Positions 1 to 7,167 of a stretch of DNA of 64,000 bases are shown here, piece after piece. The stretch covers positions 1 to 64,000 of the forward strand of contig NZ_JAJAUZ010000045.1 of NCBI RefSeq assembly GCF_020532645.1, in the 5' to 3' direction. Source of the DNA: Streptomyces bambusae. Lineage in GTDB: Bacteria; Actinomycetota; Actinomycetes; Streptomycetales; Streptomycetaceae. The notes below the pieces were generated by a model. The model was not told the DNA's origin, made no database searches, and saw nothing but the letters and a program-made list of their open reading frames with translations. A program made the position numbers and the translations under genes. Every line of letters begins with the position of its first letter. The first letter of the stretch is position 1.

Positions 1-1408
1 GCAGCCAGCCGGGCAGGCCGGCGCCGGAGTCGGCCAGGTCGCCGCGCCCGTGGTGGCCGTCCCCGCTGCCGTCCTGGTGGCCGCCGTCGCCGGAGCCGTC
101 GTGGCCGCCGCCGTGCTCCCCCTCGTGGCCGCCCTCGCGGCCCAGGCAGAGCGGCTTCCCGCCGGGGCCGGTCGTACCGGGCCGGTTGGCGTTGTCGGAC
201 GGGTCGGGGTCGAAGCTCGCCGACGTGACGCGGGCGATGTTGTCGACGGGCGTGCACGGTTCCTTGGGCGTACCGGTCCGCTCGCGGGACGCCACCCGCA
301 CGGTGATCCGGAACTCGGCGCTCTCCCCGGCGGCCAGCCGGTCGCGCTCGGGACAGACGACCAGGCGCTCCTGGGCCGCGGCCTCCGGCCGGCCCTCCCC
401 TTCCGGCTGCCGGGTAGGCGGCGCCAGGACGCAGTCGTCGGGGGAGGAGAGGAGGACGAGCGGTTCGGGGAGCAGGTCGGTGACCCGCACCCCGCGGGCC
501 GTCGCGGGGCCCTGGTTGTGGACCGTGATGCGGTACGTGAACTTGTCGCCCGGGCGGAGCACCGTACGTCCGCGTCCGAGCAGCGCGGTCTTCGCCAGCG
601 AGAGGTCGGCGATGCGCGAGTTCGGGGGGATCGTGAGCCCTGTGAGCGAGGTCTGGTTGTTGGAAGGGTCCGGGTCCGCGGTCTCCGCGCCCACCACCGC
701 CTCGTTGACGACGTCCGACCCGTCGCCGTCGTACCCGGCGGCGAGCCGCACCGTGACGACCCAGGTGTGCACGCCGCCCACGGGCAGCGCGGCCAGCGGC
801 CCGCACCGCACGGTCCGCCCGTCGGCGGTGCACCCGTCGCGGGACGAGACGAACTCCAGCGAGGCCGGCAGCCGGTCGGTGACGACCACCTTCCGGGCGG
901 CGGACGGGCCGCGGTTGGTCACCGTCACGGCGTAGTCGAAGGTCTCGCGGACGGCGGCCATGACGGCCGGGTCGCCGGGGGGTGCAGAGGGGCTGCCGGC
1001 ACCGGCGTGGGTGCCGGCTCCGTCTCCGGCCGGGCCGGTGCCGGCGGCCGGCCGGACCGAGGCGGAGACCGCGAGGTCCGCGCCGGGCCCGGCTGCGACG
1101 GGGCCGCCGGATGCGGCGGGGGACTCGGGGTGGGCTCCGCTGCGCTGCGGGACCGCCGGGGCGGGTGCCTCGGCCGGGTCCGCGGTGCCCTCCGGTGCGA
1201 CGGTGAGCGGTGCGGAGGGCGCGACGGGGTCCGTCGCTCCGGGTACCGGGCCGGCGGACGGCGCGGCGGCCGGGTCGCTCGGGGTTCCGGGACCGGCCGC
1301 GGCCGTCGGGGCCAGGCACAGCACCAGGCCGGCTGCGGCCCCCGCCCCTGCTGCCAGGACGTCCCGCAGCCGGCCGCGGAGCGCAGGACCCTCGGACATG
1401 CTTCGCAT
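1..1408 (-). CDS. DUF11-repeat secreted/surface protein, 3' end cut by window edge
   Basis: The reading frame begins at an ATG (1408-1406) preceded by AAGGGTGG and runs off the left edge after 469 codons. The N-terminus is signal-peptide like: charged MRSMSEG, then an Ala/Gly/Leu-rich stretch ending near LCLAPTAAA. A Pro/Ala/Gly linker of about 110 residues follows, then two DUF11 (conserved repeat) domains with motifs such as VTNRGPSAA and VHNQGPATARGV and Asn-rich DPSNNQTS. The last visible part is a Gly/His/Asp-rich tract and then LADSG, which resembles the LAxTG sorting motif of Streptomyces class E sortases. A hydrophobic anchor would be expected just outside the window. The role is probably cell-surface or envelope; no enzymatic motif is visible. 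A + strand ORF over the same bases is an antisense shadow. Confidence 0.82.
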   Translation of the reverse strand, partial: MRSMSEGPALRGRLRDVLAAGAGAAAGLVLCLAPTAAAGPGTPSDPAAAPSAGPVPGATDPVAPSAPLTVAPEGTADPAEAPAPAVPQRSGAHPESPAASGGPVAAGPGADLAVSASVRPAAGTGPAGDGAGTHAGAGSPSAPPGDPAVMAAVRETFDYAVTVTNRGPSAARKVVVTDRLPASLEFVSSRDGCTADGRTVRCGPLAALPVGGVHTWVVTVRLAAGYDGDGSDVVNEAVVGAETADPDPSNNQTSLTGLTIPPNSRIADLSLAKTALLGRGRTVLRPGDKFTYRITVHNQGPATARGVRVTDLLPEPLVLLSSPDDCVLAPPTRQPEGEGRPEAAAQERLVVCPERDRLAAGESAEFRITVRVASRERTGTPKEPCTPVDNIARVTSASFDPDPSDNANRPGTTGPGGKPLCLGREGGHEGEHGGGHDGSGDGGHQDGSGDGHHGRGDLADSGAGLPGWL

Positions 1409-1789
1409 CGGCCACCCTTCACACGTCGGCGCACGGCCGCGATCAGTGCGGTCATCTCTTCACACTTTTCTGGCGATGGCGCGGCGCCTGGTGATCGTTT
1501 GCCGCCCGCGGGTGATCACATTCAGCCCGACGGCCCAGCCTCCGGCGCGCCGGACCCCGGCCGCCGGGGTGTCGGGCCGCCGGGGGCCGGCCGGGGCGCC
1601 TCGCTCCGGCGCCGCACGGATGCCGCACCGGCGGTCGCCGCGTCCGGCACCGCCCGTTGTCCGCCACCTCGTCCGAAATCGCTTGCTCCGTCTACCGGTT
1701 GGAGTTCCGGATCCGGCCCCGGGCGATTGCCGCAGGCCGCCGGGGGTGCCCTAGGGTATGCCTGCTCGAAAACAGGAACGGATGCTTCA
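1409..1789. promoter_or_regulatory. Divergent intergenic region between DUF11 gene and monooxygenase
   Basis: About 380 bases with no convincing gene. GTGTGAAG occurs twice on the minus strand just before the DUF11 start, and GGTGATC occurs twice near 1490-1517. Promoters for both divergent genes must lie here, but I cannot place -10/-35 boxes with confidence. Confidence 0.4.
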
Positions 1790-3130
1790 GTGGAGGATTC
1801 CTTGGGCGGGTCAGCTGACGGCGGCTTCGTGACCGACGCGGCCGTGTGCATCATCGGAGCCGGCCTGTCGGGGCTGGCCACGGCGCATGCGCTCGCGGCC
1901 CGCGGCATCGGGTTCACCTGCCTTGAGCAGGCGAAGGGCGTCGGGGGGATCTGGCGCCGGCCCGGCGCCGGCGAGCGCGGTCCGGCCTATGCTGCCCTGC
2001 ACCTGAACAGCGCCCGCCAGCTGACCGGTTACGCCGCCCGGCCGATGCCCGAGACGTATCCGCTGTACCCGCGGCACGACCATGTCGCGGCCTATCTGCG
2101 CGAGTTCGCCGAGTCCACCGGTCTGCTGTCCCGCATCGAGCTGGAGACCGAAGTGCTGGCCGTCCGGCAGGACCCTTCGGGCACCTGGCGGGTCACCAGT
2201 CGCGACGCCCGAGGCGCGGTCACGGAAAGGGAGTTCGGTGCGGTGGTCGTCGCCTCCGGCCACAACACCGAGGCGGCCATGCCGGACCGGCTGCCACCGG
2301 GCGCCGACACCTTCACCGGAACGGTCCTGCACTCGATGGACTATCGCGACGGCAGCGACTTCGCCGGGCAGCGCACGGTGGTCGTCGGCATGGGCGCTTC
2401 CGGCGTGGACATCGCTGCGGACCTCTCCCGGTACGCCGCGAGCACCCTGCTGTCCGTACGCCGGGGCCTGCACGTCGTCCCCAAGCAGCTCTACGGCATG
2501 TCGGTGGACCTGATCGCGGAGGCGCCGTGGTTCACCGCCATGTCCTTCCCCGAACAGCGCAGTTGGGTCGAACAGGCCCTGCTGGTGGCCCGCGGACGGC
2601 TGGGCGACTACGGTCTGCCGGAGCCCGACCACGCCCTCTTCTCGGCGGCGGTGACCATCTCGGACGAGATCCTCAGCCGGATCCGGCACGGCGCCGTGCT
2701 CCCGAAGCCCGCGATCGGCTCCCTCGACGGCGACCGGGTCCGCTTCACCGACGGCACCGAGGCGGAGGCGGACGCGATCGTCTACTGCACCGGCTTCCGG
2801 ATGGCCTTCCCCTTCCTGCCCGCCGGCTGCCCGACGGACGGCCGGCGCCGCCCGGTGGAGCTGTACCGCCGGGTCGTGGACCCCGCCCGTCCCGGCCTGT
2901 ACTTCATCGGCCTGATCCGCCCGGTGGGCTCGATCACCCGGCTGGTGGAGGCCCAGGCCGACTGGGTGGCACGGCTCGTCGGCGGCGATGCGGACCTGCC
3001 GGCCCCAGACGTGATGCACAAGGAGATCCGCGGCCATCTGGACGGCATCCGGGCCCGCTACGGCCTGGCCGCCGGCACCTCCATCCAGGTGGACGTCGGC
3101 TCCTACCTGCGGGAGCTCCGGGAGGTCTGA
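1790..3130 (+). CDS. Flavin-containing monooxygenase (FMO/BVMO-like) of prenyl-indole cluster
   Basis: Product of 446 residues from GTG 1790 (AGGAACG about 10 bases upstream). An in-frame GTG at 1829 is an alternative start. The FAD Rossmann motif GAGLSGLATA lies near the N-terminus. The FMO/BVMO fingerprint appears as FTGTVLHSMDY, followed by the NADPH-binding motif GMGASGVDIA and a late CTGF segment. The family uses FAD and NADPH to oxygenate N, S or carbonyl carbons. It converges on, and overlaps by 28 bases, a tryptophan prenyltransferase. In Streptomyces coelicolor an FMO (SCO7468) next to a DMATS-type enzyme (SCO7467) turns prenyl-tryptophan into an indole-acetonitrile, so oxidation of a prenylated tryptophan amino group is a reasonable inference here. 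The substrate is not proven by sequence. Confidence 0.85.
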   Translation: MEDSLGGSADGGFVTDAAVCIIGAGLSGLATAHALAARGIGFTCLEQAKGVGGIWRRPGAGERGPAYAALHLNSARQLTGYAARPMPETYPLYPRHDHVAAYLREFAESTGLLSRIELETEVLAVRQDPSGTWRVTSRDARGAVTEREFGAVVVASGHNTEAAMPDRLPPGADTFTGTVLHSMDYRDGSDFAGQRTVVVGMGASGVDIAADLSRYAASTLLSVRRGLHVVPKQLYGMSVDLIAEAPWFTAMSFPEQRSWVEQALLVARGRLGDYGLPEPDHALFSAAVTISDEILSRIRHGAVLPKPAIGSLDGDRVRFTDGTEAEADAIVYCTGFRMAFPFLPAGCPTDGRRRPVELYRRVVDPARPGLYFIGLIRPVGSITRLVEAQADWVARLVGGDADLPAPDVMHKEIRGHLDGIRARYGLAAGTSIQVDVGSYLRELREV

Positions 3131-4362
3131 GGCGAGCGGACCGGCGGCCGGACCGCGTACGCCTCCGAGGAGAGGTACGCGGTCACCCGCGGCGACCGCC
3201 CCTCCTGGTGCGCCAGTCCCAGGTACGCGATGAGGCCCACCCCGTCCTGCAGGCGCCGGGAGGTGACGGCCGCCAGCGACCGCAGCAGCGGGCCGGGGTC
3301 GATGCCCTGGCGCTCCAGGACGGCCAGCGCCCGGTCCAGGGCCTCGCCGTCGTGCCGGGCGTAGTCGCGGACCGGGACGTACAGGGTGAAGCCGCTGGGG
3401 CGGCCGGCGGCCGTCTCGGTGAAGGCGTGGCACGACTGGACCGGCCGGCGCCGCAGCCGCGGCCCGCCGCCGGGCCCGCCGTCCGCGCCGGACCCGGCGG
3501 CCGCGGCGAAGAAGCCCTCGACCTCCGCCCGCGCGGGACCGCCGGGCACCCGGGACAGGCCGGCCGCCTCCGCTCCGGTCAGTTCGTGGTGCGCGAGGTA
3601 GACCTTCACCCGGGGTTCGTCCCAGTCGCCGAGGTCCAAGGCGAAGAAGAGGGGGCGGTCGCCCCGGGGCAGCGAGGCGTACGCCCGGTCGTGGCCCAGC
3701 CGCCGCAGCGCCTCGCGCACGGTCGTGGTGGAACGTTCCCGCCCGGAGGCCGCGGGGTTGAGGTAGACCTTGACCTTGGGTATCCCGCCGGGCACCAGCT
3801 CCAGCGCGCACCACAGGGCGAGCGGCCCCTGCGGGGACGGCGGGAAGAACAGGTCCTCCAGTTCGTCCAGCCGCGCGGTGTCGAACCCCCAGCGCCGCGC
3901 CATCCCCCGGACCGCGGCCAGCCCGGCCCGGCCGTTCGCCGCCGTCCCGCCGGCGCCGTACCCGGGCTCCAGCAGCACCCGCAGCGTCGGGTCGGCGTCC
4001 GGGGTGCACGACAGGGAGAACTCGACCGGCGTGTGGTCGTCGGAGAGGAGCGACGGGTACGCGGGGGGCAGGGCGAGGGACCTCTCCGCGGCGGGCCCCA
4101 GGGCGGTCAGCAGGGTCTGCGCGTACGCCACCGAGTCCGGCGCGCCGAGTCCGGTCGTCTCGCACAGCCGCAGCAGCTGTCTCGCCGCGTGCCCTCCGAG
4201 GGTTTCCGGGGGTTGTCGCGCGTCCGGCGTGCCCCCGGTCTCCGGCCGCAGCGCGGCGGGCCGGGCCGCCCGGGCGGAGACCTGCCGGGGGAGGCGGGTG
4301 CCGGAGACGGCCCAGCCGATGGAAGCGGGCATGACAACGGAATCGACGGACTGGGGGCGCAC
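3103..4362 (-). CDS. Bacterial DMATS-type aromatic (tryptophan/indole) prenyltransferase
   Basis: 419 residues from GTG 4362, with GAAGGAAG five bases upstream; an internal ATG at 4332 is less well supported. It belongs to the ABBA-fold dimethylallyltryptophan synthase family. The beta-strand motifs with diphosphate-binding Lys/Arg/Tyr residues are visible as PKVKVYLNP, PRVKVYLAHHE, FTLYVPVRDY and PRVTAYLSSEAY. The Glu of PVEFSLS matches the family's indole-NH-binding acid. These enzymes move a dimethylallyl group from DMAPP onto an indole carbon (often C5, C6 or C7 of Trp). The length fits bacterial members. It is the last gene on the conservon strand, about 100 bases after the P450, with a 10-bp inverted repeat in the gap. 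No tryptophanase gene is adjacent, unlike the iptA/iptB pairs. Regiochemistry cannot be read from the sequence. Confidence 0.88.
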   Translation of the reverse strand: MRPQSVDSVVMPASIGWAVSGTRLPRQVSARAARPAALRPETGGTPDARQPPETLGGHAARQLLRLCETTGLGAPDSVAYAQTLLTALGPAAERSLALPPAYPSLLSDDHTPVEFSLSCTPDADPTLRVLLEPGYGAGGTAANGRAGLAAVRGMARRWGFDTARLDELEDLFFPPSPQGPLALWCALELVPGGIPKVKVYLNPAASGRERSTTTVREALRRLGHDRAYASLPRGDRPLFFALDLGDWDEPRVKVYLAHHELTGAEAAGLSRVPGGPARAEVEGFFAAAAGSGADGGPGGGPRLRRRPVQSCHAFTETAAGRPSGFTLYVPVRDYARHDGEALDRALAVLERQGIDPGPLLRSLAAVTSRRLQDGVGLIAYLGLAHQEGRSPRVTAYLSSEAYAVRPPVRSPQTSRSSRR

Positions 4363-4373
4363 GGTACTTCCTT

Positions 4374-4420
4374 CACCTGGGGGAGGACGCGGGCAACGCG
4401 GTGCTCCCTACCCCCAGGTG
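4374..4420 (-). promoter_or_regulatory. Inverted repeat in the leader of the prenyltransferase gene
   Basis: Perfect 10-bp arms CACCTGGGGG (4374-4383) and CCCCCAGGTG (4411-4420) are separated by 27 bases. On the minus strand the second arm is followed directly by the AAGGAAG ribosome-binding site and GTG start of the prenyltransferase. It could be an RNA hairpin that affects readthrough or translation, or a protein-binding dyad. There is no U-tract, so a classical terminator is less likely. Confidence 0.45.
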
Positions 4421-4465
4421 CGGATCTTCATGCGGTGGCAGGTGTTCCGATCGGAGTTGCGTTCC

Positions 4466-5815
4466 TCACTTCGTCAGCCAGTTGAGGAACTGGCTCCACA
4501 TGCCGCCCCGTTCGCGCCGCTGGCCCGCACCGGAAGGAGCGGAGCCCGCCGCGGCGGAGGCCTGCTCCGGCTCGGCCGGGCGGTGCGCCGTGCGGACCGG
4601 CGTGAACCGGGCGGGCAGCGTGGCCAGGCCCCGGTTGAACGGTCCCGGCCGCCAGACCAGGCTGTTCTCCGGAACCGCCAGTTCGACGTCCGGCAGCTCG
4701 TTGAGGAGGTTCTCGAGCGCCGTCGACGTGATCTGCCGGGCCGGGTCCTTGGACGGGCAGGCGTGCGGCCCGGCGCTCCACGCCAGGTGGGCCCGGTTGC
4801 TGCCGGCCTGCCGGGCGGCCGCGAGTGCGGGACCGGTGTTGGCGGCCGCGAAACTCACCAGCACCAGATCGCCCGCGCTCAGCTTCTGCCCGGCGAACTC
4901 CATGTCGGCCACCGGGTAGTGGGCCGCCAGGTTCTGCATCGGCGGGTTCTCCCACAGCGTGTCGTCGATCGCCTCGTCGAGCAGCCCGCCCTGGTCGGCG
5001 TACGCGTCGTTGGTGAGCAGCCGGTGCAGGGTGTTGCCGATCAGGTTGCGCAGCGGCTCGTTGCCCGCCACCAGCAGCAGGGCGAGCTGGTGGACCATCT
5101 CCTCGTCGGTGAGGGCCGCTTCGTGCTGCATCAGCCACGACGTGACGTCGTCCCCGGGCCGGGACCGCTTCAGCGCCACGAGCTCGCCGACGGCCCCGTA
5201 CAGCACCTCGACCGCCCGCTCCGCATTGACCCCGTCGAACATGCCCGTGATGCCGAACAGCACCCGGTCGCCGATGTCGGCAGGGCAGCCGAAGAGCTCG
5301 TTGAACACGAACAGCGGCAGCTGCTTGGCGTAGTCGCCCAGCAGATCGGCCGAACCCCGCGACCCGAACTGGGAGATGAGGTACGAGGACACCTGGCGGG
5401 TGCTGCGGTTCAGCCTCCGCTGGTCGACCCGGGCCATGCTGTCCGTGACGGCCTGCCGCAGCCGCAGGTGCTCCGCACCGTCGGCGAACATGCAGTTGGG
5501 CCGGTACGACAGCACCGGCACCACCGGGTTGTCCGGTCCGAACCGGCCCTCGTTCAGGTCCCGCCAGCGGCGCGCGTCCTTGCGGAAGAAGCTGGAGTCC
5601 TGCAGCAGCTGGAGGGCCGCCGAATAGTCGGTGACGAGGGTGGCCTCCACACCGGGGGCGAGCTCCACCGGTGCGGTGGGCCCGTAGTGCCGCAGGTACG
5701 CGTAGTAGGCCTGCGGATCGGCCGCGAACCCCGGCCCGTACAGCGGGACCCGGCCACCGGATTCGTGGGCGGGGCACCCGGGTGGGGGCACGGGCGGAGT
5801 GGGTCGAGTGTCCAT
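4466..5815 (-). CDS. CYP157-type cytochrome P450 lacking ExxR (conservon-linked, CvnE/RarE position)
   Basis: 449 residues. ATG 5815 lies 8 bases after cvnD, with an AGGAA ribosome site that overlaps the cvnD stop. P450 fold features are present: a C-helix-like HLRLRQAV, an I-helix AGNEP (250-254) where most P450s have AG(D/E)T, and a heme loop WSAGPHACPS with the thiolate Cys at 353 and Pro in place of the usual following Gly. The K-helix ExxR motif reads DTLW (285-288), so both the Glu and the Arg are gone. This is the known hallmark of the CYP157 family, whose S. coelicolor member CYP157C1 reads EQSLW; CYP157 genes are typically tied to conservons. The missing I-helix Thr leaves classical oxygen activation uncertain. 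The C-terminal 50 residues are a Pro/Ala/Gly tail. Confidence 0.88.
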   Translation of the reverse strand: MDTRPTPPVPPPGCPAHESGGRVPLYGPGFAADPQAYYAYLRHYGPTAPVELAPGVEATLVTDYSAALQLLQDSSFFRKDARRWRDLNEGRFGPDNPVVPVLSYRPNCMFADGAEHLRLRQAVTDSMARVDQRRLNRSTRQVSSYLISQFGSRGSADLLGDYAKQLPLFVFNELFGCPADIGDRVLFGITGMFDGVNAERAVEVLYGAVGELVALKRSRPGDDVTSWLMQHEAALTDEEMVHQLALLLVAGNEPLRNLIGNTLHRLLTNDAYADQGGLLDEAIDDTLWENPPMQNLAAHYPVADMEFAGQKLSAGDLVLVSFAAANTGPALAAARQAGSNRAHLAWSAGPHACPSKDPARQITSTALENLLNELPDVELAVPENSLVWRPGPFNRGLATLPARFTPVRTAHRPAEPEQASAAAGSAPSGAGQRRERGGMWSQFLNWLTK

Positions 5816-5823
5816 GTCTGTTC

Positions 5824-6417
5824 CTAGTGAGCTCGGTCCAGCAGATACCGGACGAGTGTGATCAGCGCATCGGCGGATGAGCGCTGGTCGCGGGCGTCGA
5901 CGGGCACGACCGGGGTGTCGTCGAGCAGGTCGAGCGCCTCGCGCAGCGCCCGCTCCTCGCGGTCCCGGGTGCCGTCGAAGCGGTTGACCGCGATGGCGTA
6001 GTCGAGGCCGTACTGCTCGATCAGGTCGATCACGCCGAAGGAGTCCGCCAGCCGCTCGGGGTCGACCAGCACCAGCGCGCCGAGCGCGCCGCGCGCCATG
6101 TCCTCCCACATCTGCACGAAGCGCTGCTGTCCGGGCGTGCCGAACAGGTACAGCACCACGCGCTCGCTGATGGTCAGGCGGCCGAAGTCCATGGCCACCG
6201 TGGTGGTGGTCTTCCCCCGGACGCCCTTGAGGTCGTCGAACAGCTCGCCGGCCCGGGTCATCGTCTCTTCCGTGGACAGCGGAGGGATCTCCGAGATCGC
6301 ACGGATGAACGTGGTCTTCCCGACGGCGAAGTGCCCGACGACCAGGATCTTGACGGCGGTCTGGGTCGCCCCGGCCCGGACGTACGCCTGCTCATCCAAA
6401 CTTGGCGCGGAGCCCAT
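5824..6417 (-). CDS. cvnD: Conservon small GTPase-like protein CvnD
   Basis: 197 residues with a complete Ras-like nucleotide core: P-loop GHFAVGKTT (about residues 28-36), switch region with TTTTVAMDFG, G3 FGTPGQQRF, and G4 NRFD in place of NKxD. It matches the ATP/GTP-binding CvnD component of actinomycete conservons, which work at the membrane with CvnA-C in a G-protein-like signalling complex. The start at 6417 lies inside the end of cvnC (26-base overlap), which suggests coupled translation. The downstream gene is the CYP157-type P450. Confidence 0.92.
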   Translation of the reverse strand: MGSAPSLDEQAYVRAGATQTAVKILVVGHFAVGKTTFIRAISEIPPLSTEETMTRAGELFDDLKGVRGKTTTTVAMDFGRLTISERVVLYLFGTPGQQRFVQMWEDMARGALGALVLVDPERLADSFGVIDLIEQYGLDYAIAVNRFDGTRDREERALREALDLLDDTPVVPVDARDQRSSADALITLVRYLLDRAH

Positions 6418-6769
6418 CCAGTACCTCCTCCAGGATGTGCCGGTCCGTGAGCGGTGCGCGCTGCACGGGAGGGCGGGTGATCAGGTAGCCGCGCTCGGTG
6501 AGTGCGGACAGCAGGATCTTCACCACGCCCATGGGCAGCCGGGTGTGCCCCGCGATCTCGGCCACCGACAGGTAGCCCGCGGTGCACAGCTCCAGCAGGT
6601 TCTGTTCCTCGGGGGACAGCGACGTCGGGCGCTGCTGCTCGTCGCCCGCCGCCGTGACCAGGGTGATCAGGGACAGCTGCTTCTCGTCGGGCAGCCCGCG
6701 TCCCTTGGTGATGACATACGGACGAACTAAATCCGCTGCCCCGGGCCCCAGTTCGTCGTAGTCGGTCAT
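6392..6769 (-). CDS. cvnC: Conservon DUF742 protein CvnC (contains TTA codon)
   Basis: 125 residues, DUF742 family. The typical LVRPYVITKGR motif is near the N-terminus and a winged-helix-like segment follows (LSVAEIAGHTRLPMGVVKIL). It ends with HILEEVLDGLRA. The ATG overlaps the cvnB stop in ATGA. Leucine 14 is encoded by TTA at 6730-6728, the only such codon I noticed in a likely gene of this window. In Streptomyces TTA is read only by the bldA tRNA, so translation of cvnC and of the overlapping downstream genes may depend on development. In the family DUF742 proteins interact with the other conservon parts; their exact biochemical role is unclear. Confidence 0.9.
   Translation of the reverse strand: MTDYDELGPGAADLVRPYVITKGRGLPDEKQLSLITLVTAAGDEQQRPTSLSPEEQNLLELCTAGYLSVAEIAGHTRLPMGVVKILLSALTERGYLITRPPVQRAPLTDRHILEEVLDGLRAKFG
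6728..6730 (-). promoter_or_regulatory. TTA leucine codon (candidate bldA control point)
   Basis: The plus-strand bases taa at 6728-6730 read TTA in the cvnC frame (GCG GAT TTA GTT CGT CCG), codon 14. TTA is very rare in Streptomyces genes and depends on the bldA-encoded leucyl tRNA. The next codons GTT CGT are also A/T-ending and unusual for this DNA. Confidence 0.75.
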
Positions 6770-7167
6770 GAGCGAATGCCGAGGTTCTCGCGCGGCGGGG
6801 TCGTCAGCGCCTTGCCGAGCTGGCCGACGAGCTGCTGCATCCGGAAGGTGATGTCCTGCATGTCCACGTCGGGGGAGGCGGAGACGCCCAGGTAGGCGCC
6901 CTCGCCGGCGGATATCAGGAAGACCCAGCCGCCGTCGAACTCGACCAGCGTCTGCCGCCACTGCATCCGGCCCTCGTCGATGAAGAACCCGAGCGAGCGG
7001 CTGAGCGACTGCACGCCGCTCATGGCGGCGGCCACGGTGTCGGCGTTGTCCTTGCCGATGTCCTTCGTCCGGGCCATCAGCAGCCCGTCGGCGGATACCA
7101 GGACGGCGTGCAGGGCCCCGGGAATCTCCAGAGCGCTGTCAAGCATCCATGACAGATCGTTGTTCAC
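6766..7167 (-). CDS. cvnB: Conservon roadblock/LC7 protein CvnB
   Basis: 133 residues starting MNNDLSWMLDSALEIPG, with the roadblock/LC7 pattern of a beta-hairpin (HAVLVSADGLLMAR), a helix (ADTVAAAMSGVQSLSRSLG) and a second strand pair (VFLISAGEGAYLGVSAS). Roadblock proteins bind and regulate small GTPases, here presumably CvnD. The GTG start overlaps the cvnA stop in GTGA and the stop overlaps the cvnC ATG, so the four genes are almost certainly one translationally coupled unit. Confidence 0.92.
   Translation of the reverse strand: MNNDLSWMLDSALEIPGALHAVLVSADGLLMARTKDIGKDNADTVAAAMSGVQSLSRSLGFFIDEGRMQWRQTLVEFDGGWVFLISAGEGAYLGVSASPDVDMQDITFRMQQLVGQLGKALTTPPRENLGIRS

Noticed and set aside
50..1789. 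Long plus-strand reading frame continuous with the monooxygenase
   Set aside because: It is antisense to the DUF11 gene, whose signal peptide, DUF11 repeats and ribosome site are convincing. The product upstream of 1790 has no domain and shadow-like Arg/Gly/Ala composition.
3103..4362. Terpene cyclase next to the conservon
   Set aside because: No DDxxD or NSE metal-binding motifs. The beta-strand KVKVYLNP-type motifs point to an ABBA prenyltransferase.
5816..6109. N-terminal extension of the P450 to 6109
   Set aside because: The extension lies inside cvnD in another frame, has no P450 similarity, and the ATG at 5815 has an AGGAA site and gives a standard P450 N-terminus.
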